From Chloroflexota bacterium (lineage in GTDB: Bacteria > Chloroflexota > Anaerolineae > J102), in assembly GCA_013151415.1 (NCBI GenBank), contig JAADII010000097.1:1-39532 (forward strand): a stretch of 39,532 nucleotides of DNA, given 5' to 3'. The notes beneath the pieces are model-generated. The model worked only from the letters and a program-made list of their open reading frames with translations, did no database searches and was not told where the DNA came from. Both the position numbers and the translations under genes were made by a program. Shown here piece after piece: positions 27,512-36,800 of this stretch; position 1 is the stretch's first letter; each line of letters begins with the position of its first letter.

Positions 27512-30298
27512 ATGAATCAGAAACTCAGCATGCCTGCTCGGCGGGTCTCGCCACAAAGTGAACCGTGGTTCCGCACCGTCTTATACAGCATTGGTGATGC
27601 GGTCATTGTCACCGATCGCGAAGGCCGTGTGGTGCAGATGAATCCTGTGGCCGAAAAACTCACCGGCTGGAGCGAGCGCGAGGCGCGCGGTCGCCCGCTT
27701 GCAGAGGTGTTTCGTATTTTGAACGAAGAAACCCGAACCGAGGTGAAAGACCCGGTGAGTCGGGTGTTGGAGGAGGGGATTGTCGTTGGATTGGGTGATC
27801 ATACATTGCTTGTTGCTCGCGATGGGAGCGAACGATTTATCACGAATTCGGCCGCGCCTGTCATCAATGAGCAAGGGGAAATGATGGGCGTGACGTTGGT
27901 CTTTCGCGACGAAACGGCCGATCGCAAGGCCCAACGAGCGCTGCGCGACGCGCACGATTTTATCGAAGGCGTTGTCGCCACCATTCGCGAACCCTTGCTG
28001 GTGTTGGATGGCGCTCTGCGCGTTGTCTCCGCGAACCGGGCTTTTTATCGCGCTTTTCATACGACGGCTCGCGAAACCGAGGGGCGATTGATCTATGAAT
28101 TGGGCGGCGGGCAATGGAACATACCCGAACTACGGCGTTTGTTGGAAGACATATTGCCCTCTAACAGCCATTTCGATGATTTTGAAGTGACGCATGAATT
28201 CGAGCGTATTGGCCGTCGCGTCATGCGATTGAACGCGCGACGCATTCGGCACGATGGGGAGGAGACGCCCTGGATTCTTCTGGCCATTGAGGATGTGACC
28301 GAACAAAAGTCGGCTGAAAGGGCGCTTCAAGAATCGGAAGCCATGCTGCGAAGCATCTTGATGGTGACGCCTATTGGCATTGGCGTGGCCGAGGACCGCG
28401 TCATTCGTTGGGTGAATGAAACATTTTGCGACATGGTGGGTTATGAGGCGCGTGAGTTGGTGGGGCGTAACGTGCGCTTTCTCTATGCCTCTCAAGAAGA
28501 GTACGAGCGTGCGGGAGCACAGGTTTACAAGAGCATTCGCGAGGGCCTGAAAGCGATAGAGATCCGCCTGCGGCGCAAAGATGGCCGCGTGATCGATGTG
28601 TTCGCCCGGGTGGCTTTTCTCTCGCCAGAATCCCCCATCTCGCCCCTCGTGTTCGCCACCATGGACATCACCGAACGCAAGCGCATGGAGAACGCGCTGC
28701 GCGAGAGCGAAGAACGTTTTCGGAGCTTGTATGAAAACAGCACGGTGGGCATCTATCGCACCACGCCCGATGGCCGCATTTTGTTGGCCAATCCGGCTTT
28801 GGTCGAGTTTTTGGGGTATTCCTCATTCGAGGAACTGGCTGCTCGAGACTTGGAGAAAGAGGGTTACGCGTCGCCTTACACTCGGGCGCAGTTCATAGAA
28901 AAGATCGAAAAAGATGGCCTGATTCGGGGATGGGAATCGGCCTGGCTGCGCAAAGATGGCTCTGTGGTTTGGGTGCGCGAAAGCGCCCGCGCGGTGCGAG
29001 ACGCCAACGGCCAGACTCTCTATTATGACGGCGTGGTGGAAGACGTCACCGAGCGCAAACGCGCCGAAGAGCGGCTTCATCGCCACGCCCTCTATATGGA
29101 GAAATTGAACCGCATTATCACTGCGGCCGCGAGCGAGCCTGATTTGGATGGGTTGCTGGAGACCGCTCTGGACGAGGTCTTGGAGGCGCTCGGTTTGCAG
29201 TGCGGCGCGGTTTGGGTGCAAGGACGTCATGTGATTCGCGGGCTTCCGCCTCGGATAAGGGATGTCGCCGGGCGCGGGTCGCGTCGTCTCAGGCTTGAGC
29301 TTCGCGGCCCCCTTGTGAGCCGCGATCTCGCCACAGAACAAATGGATGAGCCGTATGCAAGTCTGGCTTCTGCCCTGGCCTCTGAATTTGGGATACGCGC
29401 CATCATTGTCGCTCCCGTCCTGTCGGAGAGCGATCCAGCCCCCATTCGCGTTGGCGGTCTCGTGGTGTGCGACATGAGGCCTCGGGCGTGGTCAGGAGAG
29501 GAGATCACATTGGTGGAGGCGGTCGGAAAGCAGTTGGCGGCCGCGGCGCAGCGATTGCGCCTTATCGAACACTTGCAAGAGATGAACACGCGCTTAGAGG
29601 AGGCGCTTCGCGCCCAGAAAGAAATGGTTCACAATGTCTCGCATGAATTGCGAACGCCTCTGAGCGTGTTGATGGGATACGCCGAGCTCTTGGAAGCCGG
29701 CGGTCTGGGCGAGCTGACGCCAAAACAGCAGGAGGCCCTGGGGCTCATCATGCGGTATTCAGAAGAGCTGCATTTGCTGGTCGAGCGCTTGGTTCTTATG
29801 CGAACCCTGGAGACGCGACCGTTTCAACAAGAGATTTTGGACCTGCGCGCCTGGTTGTTGGAACGATTGCGCGGCTGGCGTTTGCAAGCTCGCCGGCACA
29901 ACTGCCGATTGGAAATCGAACTCTCCGATGGCGCGTTCACGGTCCGGGCCGATCCCACTTTATTGGATGAAGTGTTTGTCAACCTCCTGGATAACGCCTT
30001 CAAGTTCAATCCAGAAGGGGGCGTGGTTCGGGTTTTCGTCCGCCGCGAGAACGGTTTTATCATCATTTCCGTGTCCGATCAGGGCGTTGGCATTCCTGAC
30101 GGCGAATTGGATAAGATATTCGAACAGTTTTATCAAGTGAGCCAGGGGCTGACGCGGCGATTTCGAGGCTTGGGTTTGGGGTTGTCGCTATGCAAAGAGA
30201 TTGTGGAGCGGCACGGAGGTCGAATCTGGGCGGAGAGTGAAGGCGAGGGCCGAGGCGCGACATTCTATGTGTCTTTGCCTGCATATGATGATTCATGA
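27512..30298 (+). CDS. Cytoplasmic multi-PAS/GAF sensor histidine kinase
   Basis: 928 residues from ATG 27512. No membrane helix or signal, so a soluble sensor. Domain order: PAS1 (~18-140, LYSIGDAVIVTDREGRVVQMN), PAS2 (~150-270), PAS3 (~275-395), PAS4 (~400-525), each ending in a DxTERK/R-type linker; GAF (~540-690); HisKA with phospho-acceptor His711 in VHNVSHELRTPLSVLMGYAELL; HATPase_c with N-box NLLDNAFKF, G1 DQGVGIP, F-box IFEQFYQV and G2 GLGLGLSLCKEIVERHGG. All catalytic motifs are intact, in contrast to the pseudokinase at 944-2482. No response regulator adjoins it; it may signal to an unlinked regulator such as the one at 5249. Control elements lie in its 413-base upstream gap. Confidence 0.96.
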   Translation: MNQKLSMPARRVSPQSEPWFRTVLYSIGDAVIVTDREGRVVQMNPVAEKLTGWSEREARGRPLAEVFRILNEETRTEVKDPVSRVLEEGIVVGLGDHTLLVARDGSERFITNSAAPVINEQGEMMGVTLVFRDETADRKAQRALRDAHDFIEGVVATIREPLLVLDGALRVVSANRAFYRAFHTTARETEGRLIYELGGGQWNIPELRRLLEDILPSNSHFDDFEVTHEFERIGRRVMRLNARRIRHDGEETPWILLAIEDVTEQKSAERALQESEAMLRSILMVTPIGIGVAEDRVIRWVNETFCDMVGYEARELVGRNVRFLYASQEEYERAGAQVYKSIREGLKAIEIRLRRKDGRVIDVFARVAFLSPESPISPLVFATMDITERKRMENALRESEERFRSLYENSTVGIYRTTPDGRILLANPALVEFLGYSSFEELAARDLEKEGYASPYTRAQFIEKIEKDGLIRGWESAWLRKDGSVVWVRESARAVRDANGQTLYYDGVVEDVTERKRAEERLHRHALYMEKLNRIITAAASEPDLDGLLETALDEVLEALGLQCGAVWVQGRHVIRGLPPRIRDVAGRGSRRLRLELRGPLVSRDLATEQMDEPYASLASALASEFGIRAIIVAPVLSESDPAPIRVGGLVVCDMRPRAWSGEEITLVEAVGKQLAAAAQRLRLIEHLQEMNTRLEEALRAQKEMVHNVSHELRTPLSVLMGYAELLEAGGLGELTPKQQEALGLIMRYSEELHLLVERLVLMRTLETRPFQQEILDLRAWLLERLRGWRLQARRHNCRLEIELSDGAFTVRADPTLLDEVFVNLLDNAFKFNPEGGVVRVFVRRENGFIIISVSDQGVGIPDGELDKIFEQFYQVSQGLTRRFRGLGLGLSLCKEIVERHGGRIWAESEGEGRGATFYVSLPAYDDS

Positions 30299-30352
30299 AT
30301 TTCTGATGTGATAGATTATCTCCTTTTTCTCGAAACGCCTCCGCCTCCTCTG

Positions 30353-30382
30353 TTGCGCGGGACGCGCGGCGTCCTCTATAAT
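30353..30382 (+). promoter_or_regulatory. Candidate promoter of large modular protein
   Basis: TTGCGC (30353-30358), an 18-base gap and a perfect TATAAT (30377-30382) in the 236-base gap after the kinase gene. The leader would be ~145 bases. The -35 is weak. Confidence 0.5.
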
Positions 30383-30534
30383 GTACTGACTTTTTGTCAT
30401 ATTCGCGTTTCAAACACACTCGGCGACTCGCGACGAAAGCAGGCCCCAATGTTGCCTCTCGAAACAACCCGACGACAGGCTTGCCAGCGCGAACGCCGAT
30501 AAATGACTATTTTCTTTCAAGTAGGCGCGTTCTT

Positions 30535-33500
30535 ATGCGAACATCTCCCCCGTCGCGACGTTATGTGATCCTTTTGCTCGTTCTGTTGGCGCTCTTGCTG
30601 ATAGCTGCGCCTTTCTTGTGGTGGCGTCTTAGTCGCCCTGGCCCCACGCCCACGCCCACATTCACGCCAAAACCCACGGCTACGGCGGCGGCCACCTTCA
30701 CGCCCACGCCGCCGCAACCGACTTTGGCGCCTACTCTCACGCCTACAGCGCCCCCCACCTCAACGCCAACCCCAACGCCGTTCATCGCCGGACTGGTTTT
30801 GGAGGGCGCGTTGGAGGCCGGCGTCTATAAAGCTTATGATCATGTCGGAGTGACTGGCGTGGTCAAGGGCGGCGTGCTCGAGTTCACCTGGAAACAGGTG
30901 GAGCCGGGGCGTCGGGGCTACTCCTGGGAGTTTGTCGATCGCGAACTGAACCGCACGCCGTCGGGCAGACAAGTGATCCTGCGTCTTCTCATTCGTTGCA
31001 ACGACCGTTCAGATCGCGACGTATGTCAGCCCGAATGGACATTGAGCGATGAATACGATCCCATTGTGGCCGATGTCCCCGCGAACTGCGGTTTCGATGT
31101 CGCGCAACAAAGACATTTGAATTATCTTAATCCAAAGATCCAAACCGCTTTGCGCGAGTTGATCGCAGCATTGGGTGAGCGCTATAAGGACGATCCTCGC
31201 ATCGCGGCCGTGGAAATCGGCATTGGCTACAATGGCGAGTCTTCGCCCTGGCCATTGACAAAAACCTGCGATAAAGAGGCGCAGCGAGCGGCCTACGAGA
31301 GCAAATATGGCGAGACCGGCCCCACCGAATGGACGAATTACCATCTTTTCCTCATCGATGCTTATGTGGCTGCGTTTCCCGGAAAGACCATTAGCACCAT
31401 TATCACCGGCCCTTACGCGGAAGATGACCGTTGGCGGGTGGTGGAGCGAGCGGTCGAACAAGGCGTTGGGCTTATGGTGACGTCTCTCGCCGCCGATTAT
31501 TATAGCAATCGTGGAAAGTCGGGCATTTATTGTTATTGGGGCGATATTTCTCGGCCCGGCTCCCTGGTTGGGCCGGAGATGGCCCGGGCTTATCGCACAC
31601 AGTGGGCGCCTCTCGCTCACAATTGGCGCTTTGTTCCCATTGGCTTCGAATTCAACAACGCGCACAGTCTTATTGGGCTGGATGTGGAAGCGCACACATG
31701 GTGGTCCGCGCTCAACGCCCTGGATAAGCGCGCCGATTTTGTGGAGCCGTATGAAGCGAACCTGGCTTTCGAGGAGGTGTGGCAATTCTTCGACCGATAC
31801 GCCGGCGCAGGGGCCGACACCACGCCCGACGCCTGGATCGTTTTCCGCAGCAGCAATACAGCGCTCGAGGCCGCGCAGTGCGGCGATCTTTTTGACTACT
31901 CCTTTTTCCTCACCAGCGAGTTGGAGACGGTTGGTTACGATACATTGACGCGCCAGATTGCGGCTCGCACCATCGATGAACGAACAGCCAGTTTCAACAC
32001 AGGGCCGGTTGATGACTGGCGCAGCGCGTACAATCGTCGCACGACCGACAGTGATCCGGCTTTCAATCTCGATCTCGACGACGATTTTGCGCGCTCGATC
32101 GGCGATCGCGAGGTCGAAATCGAGGTGACTTATCTCGATCATGGCGACGGCGGCTCTTGGGCGCTGTATTACGATAGCCAATCCGGCGAAAAACTGGCCG
32201 GCAAAGTGGCCCTTATTGGCTCGGGTCGTTGGAAAACGCGCACCTTTCGTCTAAGCGACGCGCGCTTCGCCAATGGCCTGCCCAAGCGTAGCTTGCTAAG
32301 TCGGGCTTCGGGGTTCGATCTGCGGCTGGACCGCGAAGACGAAGTGGATGACATATTCCATCGCGTGCTGGTTCGGCCTTTGGGCCCCGCTCCTGGTTGC
32401 CCCGGCGTATGCACCAGCACCCCGACGCGCACCCCCTGGCCCACCCGCACGCCCACCCCCACGCCGGTTATTGGCGGGCAATATTTCTATCGTCAGGGAA
32501 CTGGGGGATATCAGGGCGCGCGCGATAGCACCATCCTGGCCTGGGAGCCCAACCAAAGCTTTAGCGATGCGCCCACTTTGCAAATTCGTAAGGACAATGT
32601 GGCCTCGGCCTTGTTGTATTTTGATATAAGCGACATCCCCCCTCAGCGCGAGGTCGCTTCGGCCACACTGCGATTATTTCGCATCGACGACCGTCCTCAC
32701 ACCCTTGAACTGAATGCTTATCCATTGCGTCGGTCTTGGGACGACGATGTCACTTTTGAGCAAGCTCAAGATGGGCGCGCCTGGCAAACACCGGGTGCGA
32801 CAGGCGTTTTGGACGCGGCGTCCACGCCTTTGAACCAGGAGCCGATACCTGTTCTCCCTGGCGGCTCGGTGCAGTTGGACGTCACCGATTTGGTGCAGCG
32901 CTGGGTGAGCAATCCCGCCCGCAATTTCGGTCTGATCTTGCGCGGGAACACCATCAATCGCGTTCTCACTTCTTTTGCCAGCGGTGAATATGAGGACGAA
33001 GCGCGGCGTCCCGCGCTGGAGATCATCCTCAAACCTCCCACCCCCACGCCCACCACCACGCCAACACCGACTCCGACGCCCACGCCCACGCGCACCCCCA
33101 CTCCCACGCCCACGCACACCCCCACCTCCACGCCCACTCCGACGGCCACGCCAACATACACCCCCACCTTTACGCCGACGCCCTCACCCACGCCGACATT
33201 CACCCCAACGCCCACCGAAACGCCCATCACTCAGCTGTTTGGGCGGGTGATCATGCCCGGAGCCAATCTCCGCACAGGCCCGGGTTTCGTCTTCGATGTC
33301 ATCGCGCCTTTGCCTGTGGGCCGCGTGGTCACCCTAACCGGCCGCACGGCCGATTCGAAATGGGTCAAGTTGTGTTGCGTGAGTGGAAAGGATGGCTGGT
33401 CGCTGGTTGCGGCCGTGAGCACAACGCGACCCATTCAGCTGCTGCCCGTCGTGGAAAGCCCACCCACGCCCACCCCAACCGAGACGCCCACGCCGACGCC

Positions 33501-34362
33501 TACATTCACACCCACGCCGACGCCCACTCCAGCATTGACCCCTATCATCGCCAAGATCGAGATCGTGTGGCCTCATGACAACGCACCCGTCACCGAGGCA
33601 AAGCTGGCCAACATCACCGCGCACCTCTATGAAGACGAGGCGCTCAACCCTGTGGCTTGTGATTTCGATCGCACGGTCCGCTTGTGGGCGGCACTGAATA
33701 ATGAACCCGCCCGCCCTATTGCCATTGGGCAACCGCGCACCGTCACTCAAAATGGCCGCACCTTCACAGTGTGGGATTTCAACGATATCGATGTGAGCGC
33801 GGCCAATGATCCCGCGAATAAGCTCAACTTCTTTGTCACGGTCGATGGCCTGGAGACGCGACGCAATATCTGGACTCATGGAGCGGATGCGCGCACTTTC
33901 GCTCCCGTGCAAGATGTTCCTGTGGCCGCGCTCACGTCGCTGCCGCGAGCTATCGACGCCAAGGTGGAGATCGTGTGGCCACACGGCGGCGCGCCCGTCG
34001 AAGAAGCCAAGCTGGCCAATATCACGGCCTACTTGTTCTCGCACAACACCTTCAATGCGGTCGGCCCGGATGTGCAATCACCGCCCGCGGCGCGTTTGTT
34101 CTGGTCGGTGGATAACGGCGTCAGTCAATCGCGGCGGTTTGCTCCTGAAGCCGTCTTGCGCGAGGTCACGGCCAATGGGGTCACCTGGCTGGCCTATGAT
34201 TTCAACGATATCGACGTAAGCGCGGCCAATGATCCGGCCAGCCACATCTATTTCTGGGTCGAGGTGGATGGCGTGGCCACGTATCCCAACATTTGGGTGC
34301 ATGGCGCCAGCGGTCTCACCATCAAACCCGAACAGGACATCCCCGCCCGTAGCTGTGAGTGA
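30535..34362 (+). CDS. Large exported modular protein: glycosidase-like barrel, DNRLRE-like domain, SH3b, duplicated C-terminal domain
   Basis: 1275 residues from ATG 30535 (the frame is open upstream but without coding character). A membrane helix ([21 protein letters not shown], ~10-30) then a PT linker (~37-83). Residues ~84-480 look like a TIM-barrel glycoside hydrolase or glycosidase-like domain ([22 protein letters not shown], then [16 protein letters not shown] with a candidate acid Glu), followed by a beta domain to ~620. A second PT linker leads to a DNRLRE-type beta-sandwich (~648-834; [25 protein letters not shown]). Then a long PT linker, SH3b (~900-965; [18 protein letters not shown]), a PT linker, and two copies of a ~125-residue unnamed domain (~1003-1128 and ~1138-1272). 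Likely cell-surface carbohydrate processing or binding; substrate unknown. Confidence 0.88.
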   Translation: MRTSPPSRRYVILLLVLLALLLIAAPFLWWRLSRPGPTPTPTFTPKPTATAAATFTPTPPQPTLAPTLTPTAPPTSTPTPTPFIAGLVLEGALEAGVYKAYDHVGVTGVVKGGVLEFTWKQVEPGRRGYSWEFVDRELNRTPSGRQVILRLLIRCNDRSDRDVCQPEWTLSDEYDPIVADVPANCGFDVAQQRHLNYLNPKIQTALRELIAALGERYKDDPRIAAVEIGIGYNGESSPWPLTKTCDKEAQRAAYESKYGETGPTEWTNYHLFLIDAYVAAFPGKTISTIITGPYAEDDRWRVVERAVEQGVGLMVTSLAADYYSNRGKSGIYCYWGDISRPGSLVGPEMARAYRTQWAPLAHNWRFVPIGFEFNNAHSLIGLDVEAHTWWSALNALDKRADFVEPYEANLAFEEVWQFFDRYAGAGADTTPDAWIVFRSSNTALEAAQCGDLFDYSFFLTSELETVGYDTLTRQIAARTIDERTASFNTGPVDDWRSAYNRRTTDSDPAFNLDLDDDFARSIGDREVEIEVTYLDHGDGGSWALYYDSQSGEKLAGKVALIGSGRWKTRTFRLSDARFANGLPKRSLLSRASGFDLRLDREDEVDDIFHRVLVRPLGPAPGCPGVCTSTPTRTPWPTRTPTPTPVIGGQYFYRQGTGGYQGARDSTILAWEPNQSFSDAPTLQIRKDNVASALLYFDISDIPPQREVASATLRLFRIDDRPHTLELNAYPLRRSWDDDVTFEQAQDGRAWQTPGATGVLDAASTPLNQEPIPVLPGGSVQLDVTDLVQRWVSNPARNFGLILRGNTINRVLTSFASGEYEDEARRPALEIILKPPTPTPTTTPTPTPTPTPTRTPTPTPTHTPTSTPTPTATPTYTPTFTPTPSPTPTFTPTPTETPITQLFGRVIMPGANLRTGPGFVFDVIAPLPVGRVVTLTGRTADSKWVKLCCVSGKDGWSLVAAVSTTRPIQLLPVVESPPTPTPTETPTPTPTFTPTPTPTPALTPIIAKIEIVWPHDNAPVTEAKLANITAHLYEDEALNPVACDFDRTVRLWAALNNEPARPIAIGQPRTVTQNGRTFTVWDFNDIDVSAANDPANKLNFFVTVDGLETRRNIWTHGADARTFAPVQDVPVAALTSLPRAIDAKVEIVWPHGGAPVEEAKLANITAYLFSHNTFNAVGPDVQSPPAARLFWSVDNGVSQSRRFAPEAVLREVTANGVTWLAYDFNDIDVSAANDPASHIYFWVEVDGVATYPNIWVHGASGLTIKPEQDIPARSCE

Positions 34363-34368
34363 GCGAAT

Positions 34369-34453
34369 CGCGCGGGCGCGTTCCTTTTTTCGCCGGGCGG
34401 ATTGCGAATCCACCTTGGGGAGCCCTGCTCCTGTGCCGGATTCGTAATCCGGC
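34369..34453 (+). terminator. 3' hairpins after large modular protein
   Basis: CGCG-CGGG-CGCG (34369-34380) followed by TTCCTTTTTT is a short candidate terminator 7 bases after the stop. Farther on, GGATT-GCG-AATCC (34399-34411) and the longer GCCGGATT-CGT-AATCCGGC (34435-34453, then GGGTTTT) are two hairpins of the same GGATT-NNN-AATCC type. Together they should end the transcript; the pair may also be a REP-like palindrome. Confidence 0.55.
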
Positions 34454-34506
34454 GGGTTTTGAAACTTTTGCCCCAATTTTGAAACGCACTCTCCGCGCGA
34501 TGCGTT

Positions 34507-34535
34507 TGACAAAAGCCGCCGACGCGGATATGATC
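34507..34535 (+). promoter_or_regulatory. Consensus promoter of vapBC-like operon
   Basis: TTGACA (34507-34512), exactly 17 bases, TATGAT (34530-34535). The best -35 in the window with its -10 in ideal spacing; ~77-base leader to the antitoxin ATG. Confidence 0.8.
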
Positions 34536-34618
34536 TCGGATGCGCGCGATTGATTTCGTAACTCAAATTTATGGCGTAGCAGATTTTGTATGCACTTCTG
34601 GAGTCGAGGTTATCCATC

Positions 34619-34858
34619 ATGAAAACTGTCTCGTTCTCGGAATTTGGGCGAAATGCGTCGGGATATCTTGCAGAAGTTGAACGCGGTGAAAGGATTGTGT
34701 TGTTGCACCGCGGTCGGCCTGTGGCGCAACTTATACCCTATTCCAACGATGAAGATTCCACTGCATCGCCCGCTTGGAAACGGCCTGGACCGCGTTTGCG
34801 AGTATCAGGCCCTCCTTTGTCGGCGGCGATTTTGGAAGAGCGTGAGGTTGGTTCATGA
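34619..34858 (+). CDS. Phd/YefM-type antitoxin
   Basis: 79 residues from ATG 34619. The N-terminal FSEFGRNASGYLAEVERGERIVLLHRGRPVAQLIPY is the Phd/YefM DNA-binding and dimerisation domain; the C-terminal part (RPGPRLRVSGPPLSAAILEERE) is the flexible toxin-neutralising tail common in VapB-type partners of PIN toxins. It would repress its own promoter and bind the toxin. Its last four bases overlap the start of the toxin gene (ATGA), the usual coupling in such pairs. Confidence 0.9.
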   Translation: MKTVSFSEFGRNASGYLAEVERGERIVLLHRGRPVAQLIPYSNDEDSTASPAWKRPGPRLRVSGPPLSAAILEEREVGS

Positions 34859-35274
34859 AGTTGGCGACCGATTCTTCGGCATTGGCAAAGCGATATATTG
34901 AAGAGCCGGGAAGTGATAAACTCGTCGATCTTTTGGCTCCAGCCGATGAACTCGGAGTCTGCGTTATTTTGCTTCCCGAAATCGTCTCAGCTTTGAATCG
35001 CCGGATTCGGGAGAATGTCATTACTCATAAGGAATATCGTCGGATCAGAGGACAGTTACTGGACGACATCCGAGACGCCACTATTTTACAGATTACCTCA
35101 CCGGTGGTTGTGGGTTCCATAACTTTGCTGGAAACGAATACTTTACGGGCTATGGACGCCCTGCATATTGCTTGCGCCCTTGAGTGGAGGGCGGATTTGT
35201 TTGTTACATCGGATAAAAGACAGTTCGCGGCCGCCAAGCAAGCGGGGCTTTCTTCCGTGTTTCTGGGTGGATGA
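34855..35274 (+). CDS. vapC: PIN-domain (VapC-type) toxin ribonuclease
   Basis: 139 residues from ATG 34855. PIN toxins are metal-dependent RNases that cut tRNA or rRNA when freed of antitoxin. The acidic residues are at MKLATDSSALAKRY (Asp6), LPEIVSALNRR (Glu), RAMDALHIACAL (Asp) and LFVTSDKRQFAAAKQAGL (Asp), in the family order, so the active site appears intact. Directly coupled to the antitoxin gene. A degenerate receiver gene follows after 27 bases. Confidence 0.92.
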   Translation: MKLATDSSALAKRYIEEPGSDKLVDLLAPADELGVCVILLPEIVSALNRRIRENVITHKEYRRIRGQLLDDIRDATILQITSPVVVGSITLLETNTLRAMDALHIACALEWRADLFVTSDKRQFAAAKQAGLSSVFLGG

Positions 35275-35301
35275 GGCAAGTCGGATGAAGTGAAATGCAT
35301 C

Positions 35302-35694
35302 ATGTCGCGGGATATTCTCCTCATCGCGGCCGATCGGTGGAGTCGGGCGTTGATCTTGGCCGAGTTGCAAGAGGCCGGGCATGATGTTATGGCGGCTCCC
35401 GGTTTGCACTACGCGGTTTCGGTTATCATGAAAGGGCTGATCGAACCCTCGCTGGTGTTGCTGGACGTGCATGACGATGATTACGCCACGCCCGAGCGGG
35501 TTTCTCGCTTCATGGAATTCGTCCCCGGCGCGGCTTTTGTTCTCATCGTTCCCGTATTTCAGCGCGCGAGCTGGAAATCATTGGAGGAAAAGGGCGCGCG
35601 AGTGCTCTCGCGGCCCATCCGCGTGGGCGATGTGGTGGAATTGGCGGCGCGAACCCTGGCCGAGCAAGAAAAAGCGCGAGGCGAACGGGTTTGA
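35302..35694 (+). CDS. Stand-alone degenerate receiver-like protein
   Basis: 130 residues from ATG 35302 (an in-frame GTG at 35290 is possible). The fold of a CheY-like receiver is apparent: DILLIAADRWSRALILAELQEAGHDVMAA, then SLVLLDVHDDD with the phospho-acceptor Asp in place, VLIVPVF where the Thr/Ser is Pro, and ARVLSRPI where the conserved Lys is Arg. The acidic pair after strand 1 is reduced to one Asp. Phosphorylation is therefore doubtful; it may act as a constitutive adaptor. It may be cotranscribed with vapBC. Its TGA stop is part of the next promoter's TTGACA. Confidence 0.7.
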   Translation: MSRDILLIAADRWSRALILAELQEAGHDVMAAPGLHYAVSVIMKGLIEPSLVLLDVHDDDYATPERVSRFMEFVPGAAFVLIVPVFQRASWKSLEEKGARVLSRPIRVGDVVELAARTLAEQEKARGERV

Positions 35695-35719
35695 CAAGGG
35701 GGGAAGCGATGGATATGAT
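35691..35719 (+). promoter_or_regulatory. Consensus promoter of cupin-nucleotidyltransferase genes
   Basis: TTGACA (35691-35696), 17 bases, TATGAT (35714-35719), the same hexamers and spacing as the vapBC promoter, both within a GGATATGAT context. The -35 contains the stop codon of the receiver gene. Leader ~77 bases to the cupin ATG. Confidence 0.78.
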
Positions 35720-35802
35720 TATGGGCGTTTGCCAATGAGTTGAAGCAAGACCTTCACATATCCCGGCGCGTTAGGCGTCCATACAGGACAAGGGCGTGCA
35801 TC

Positions 35803-36123
35803 ATGAGTTATAAACTGACCAAATGGAACTGGGGCCCCGACGTGCGGGAAGAAGATCTGCGCGCGGACATGCGGGCGGAGGGGCTGGCCCCTTACGCCTG
35901 GCGCAACGGCCCCAATTTTCAATACTCTCCTCACACGCATTCTTACACCAAAGTTCTTTACGTCGTGCGCGGCTCCATCACCTTTCATTTGCCCGAAACC
36001 GAAGAGGATATTCATATGGAGCCGGGCGACCGTTTGGAATTGCCCGCGCGCACCCTCCACGCGGCCACGGTGGGGCCGGAGGGCGTGGTTTGCCTGGAAG
36101 CCGCGAAGCGCAATAGTAAGTAA
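35803..36123 (+). CDS. Small cupin-domain protein
   Basis: 106 residues from ATG 35803. The conserved single cupin barrel is seen from ~45 to 100: SPHTHSYTKVLYVVRGSITFHL gives the first metal-binding box (HxH and a Lys/Glu position), and MEPGDRLELPARTLHAATVGPEG the second (PGD...P...H). Cupins of this size bind a metal and a small molecule, as enzymes or sensors; the ligand is not predictable. The usual box-1 Glu is replaced by Lys (HTHSYTK), so metal binding may be weaker. It starts a two-gene unit with the nucleotidyltransferase-like gene 13 bases on. Confidence 0.85.
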   Translation: MSYKLTKWNWGPDVREEDLRADMRAEGLAPYAWRNGPNFQYSPHTHSYTKVLYVVRGSITFHLPETEEDIHMEPGDRLELPARTLHAATVGPEGVVCLEAAKRNSK

Positions 36124-36136
36124 ACCGGGTGGATGA

Positions 36137-36763
36137 ATGTACGAACCCTCATCAATCAGCGCACGAAGAAAAGCGTATCTCGCCCTGGCCAAAAAACGCA
36201 CGCGACCGGGCTCAGGCAGTAGTCCCGCCCATTTGCGGTCTCGCACCTCGCGGCAGCCCATTCCTGATCTGGCCAAAATCCTGGGTGACGCGCCTTATGT
36301 CGTGGTGGGGGCCATGGCCGCGCGGCTGTATATGCCTGAACGGATGACCCACGATGTAGATGCGTTGGTATTGGCGAGCGATCTTGAAACATGTGAACGG
36401 CGGTTGCAAAAGGCCGGCGCTCACAAAACGGGTTCTCTGGCTATCGGCGGCTCCACCTGGCGATTGCCTGACGGAACAGAACTCGATTTGATTGCATCAG
36501 ACGCGGCCTGGGCGAGCGAGGCGTTGGCCCGGCCGGTCATGGCCGACACCGGTCTCCCCACCATTCCTTTGCCATATCTGGTGGTGAGGAAGCTGCTTTC
36601 TGGCCGTGCGCAAGACATCGCCGATATGACGCGCATGTTGGGCGCGGCCGATGAGGCTACGTTGGCCGAAGTGCGTCGCGTGGTCGCCAAACACGCGCCC
36701 GACGCCTTGGAAGATGTGGAAAGCATGATTACTCTGGGACGAATGGAGTATGAATCGGAGTGA
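36137..36763 (+). CDS. Nucleotidyltransferase-fold protein (AbiEii/DUF6036-like)
   Basis: 208 residues from ATG 36137. After a basic, Ser/Arg-rich N terminus (~1-45) lies YVVVGAMAARLYMPERMTHDVDALV, the hG-G-A....R.T.DhDhhh pattern of minimal nucleotidyltransferases such as AbiEii-like toxins and DUF6036, where the Asp pair binds metal. The middle part (GGSTWRLPDGTELDLIA) gives a third acidic residue. The C-terminal half (LPYLVVRKLLSGRAQDIADMTRMLGAADEATL) is also typical (Kxxxxxx.RxxD). It could be a toxin or a housekeeping transferase; no AbiEi-like antitoxin adjoins it. A gap of 37 bases separates it from sua5. Confidence 0.7.
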   Translation: MYEPSSISARRKAYLALAKKRTRPGSGSSPAHLRSRTSRQPIPDLAKILGDAPYVVVGAMAARLYMPERMTHDVDALVLASDLETCERRLQKAGAHKTGSLAIGGSTWRLPDGTELDLIASDAAWASEALARPVMADTGLPTIPLPYLVVRKLLSGRAQDIADMTRMLGAADEATLAEVRRVVAKHAPDALEDVESMITLGRMEYESE

Positions 36764-36800
36764 GTGATGGGGAATATTCGGTGAGTATCTGCACGGACGA

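Noticed and set aside
31009-32181. 390-codon open frame on - inside the large surface protein gene
   Set aside because: High GC makes long antisense frames; it has no signal, domain or ribosome binding site, and the + frame has clear domains.
32766-33230. Open frame on - encoding a Gly-Val repeat protein (GVGVGV...)
   Set aside because: It is the antisense of the Thr-Pro linker of the large + strand protein; the pattern is forced by the ACN-CCN codons.
33035-33540. ACGCCCACC-type tandem DNA repeats
   Set aside because: They are the coding sequence of PT linkers, in frame throughout, and not an intergenic repeat family. The same applies to 3-140 and 30640-30785.
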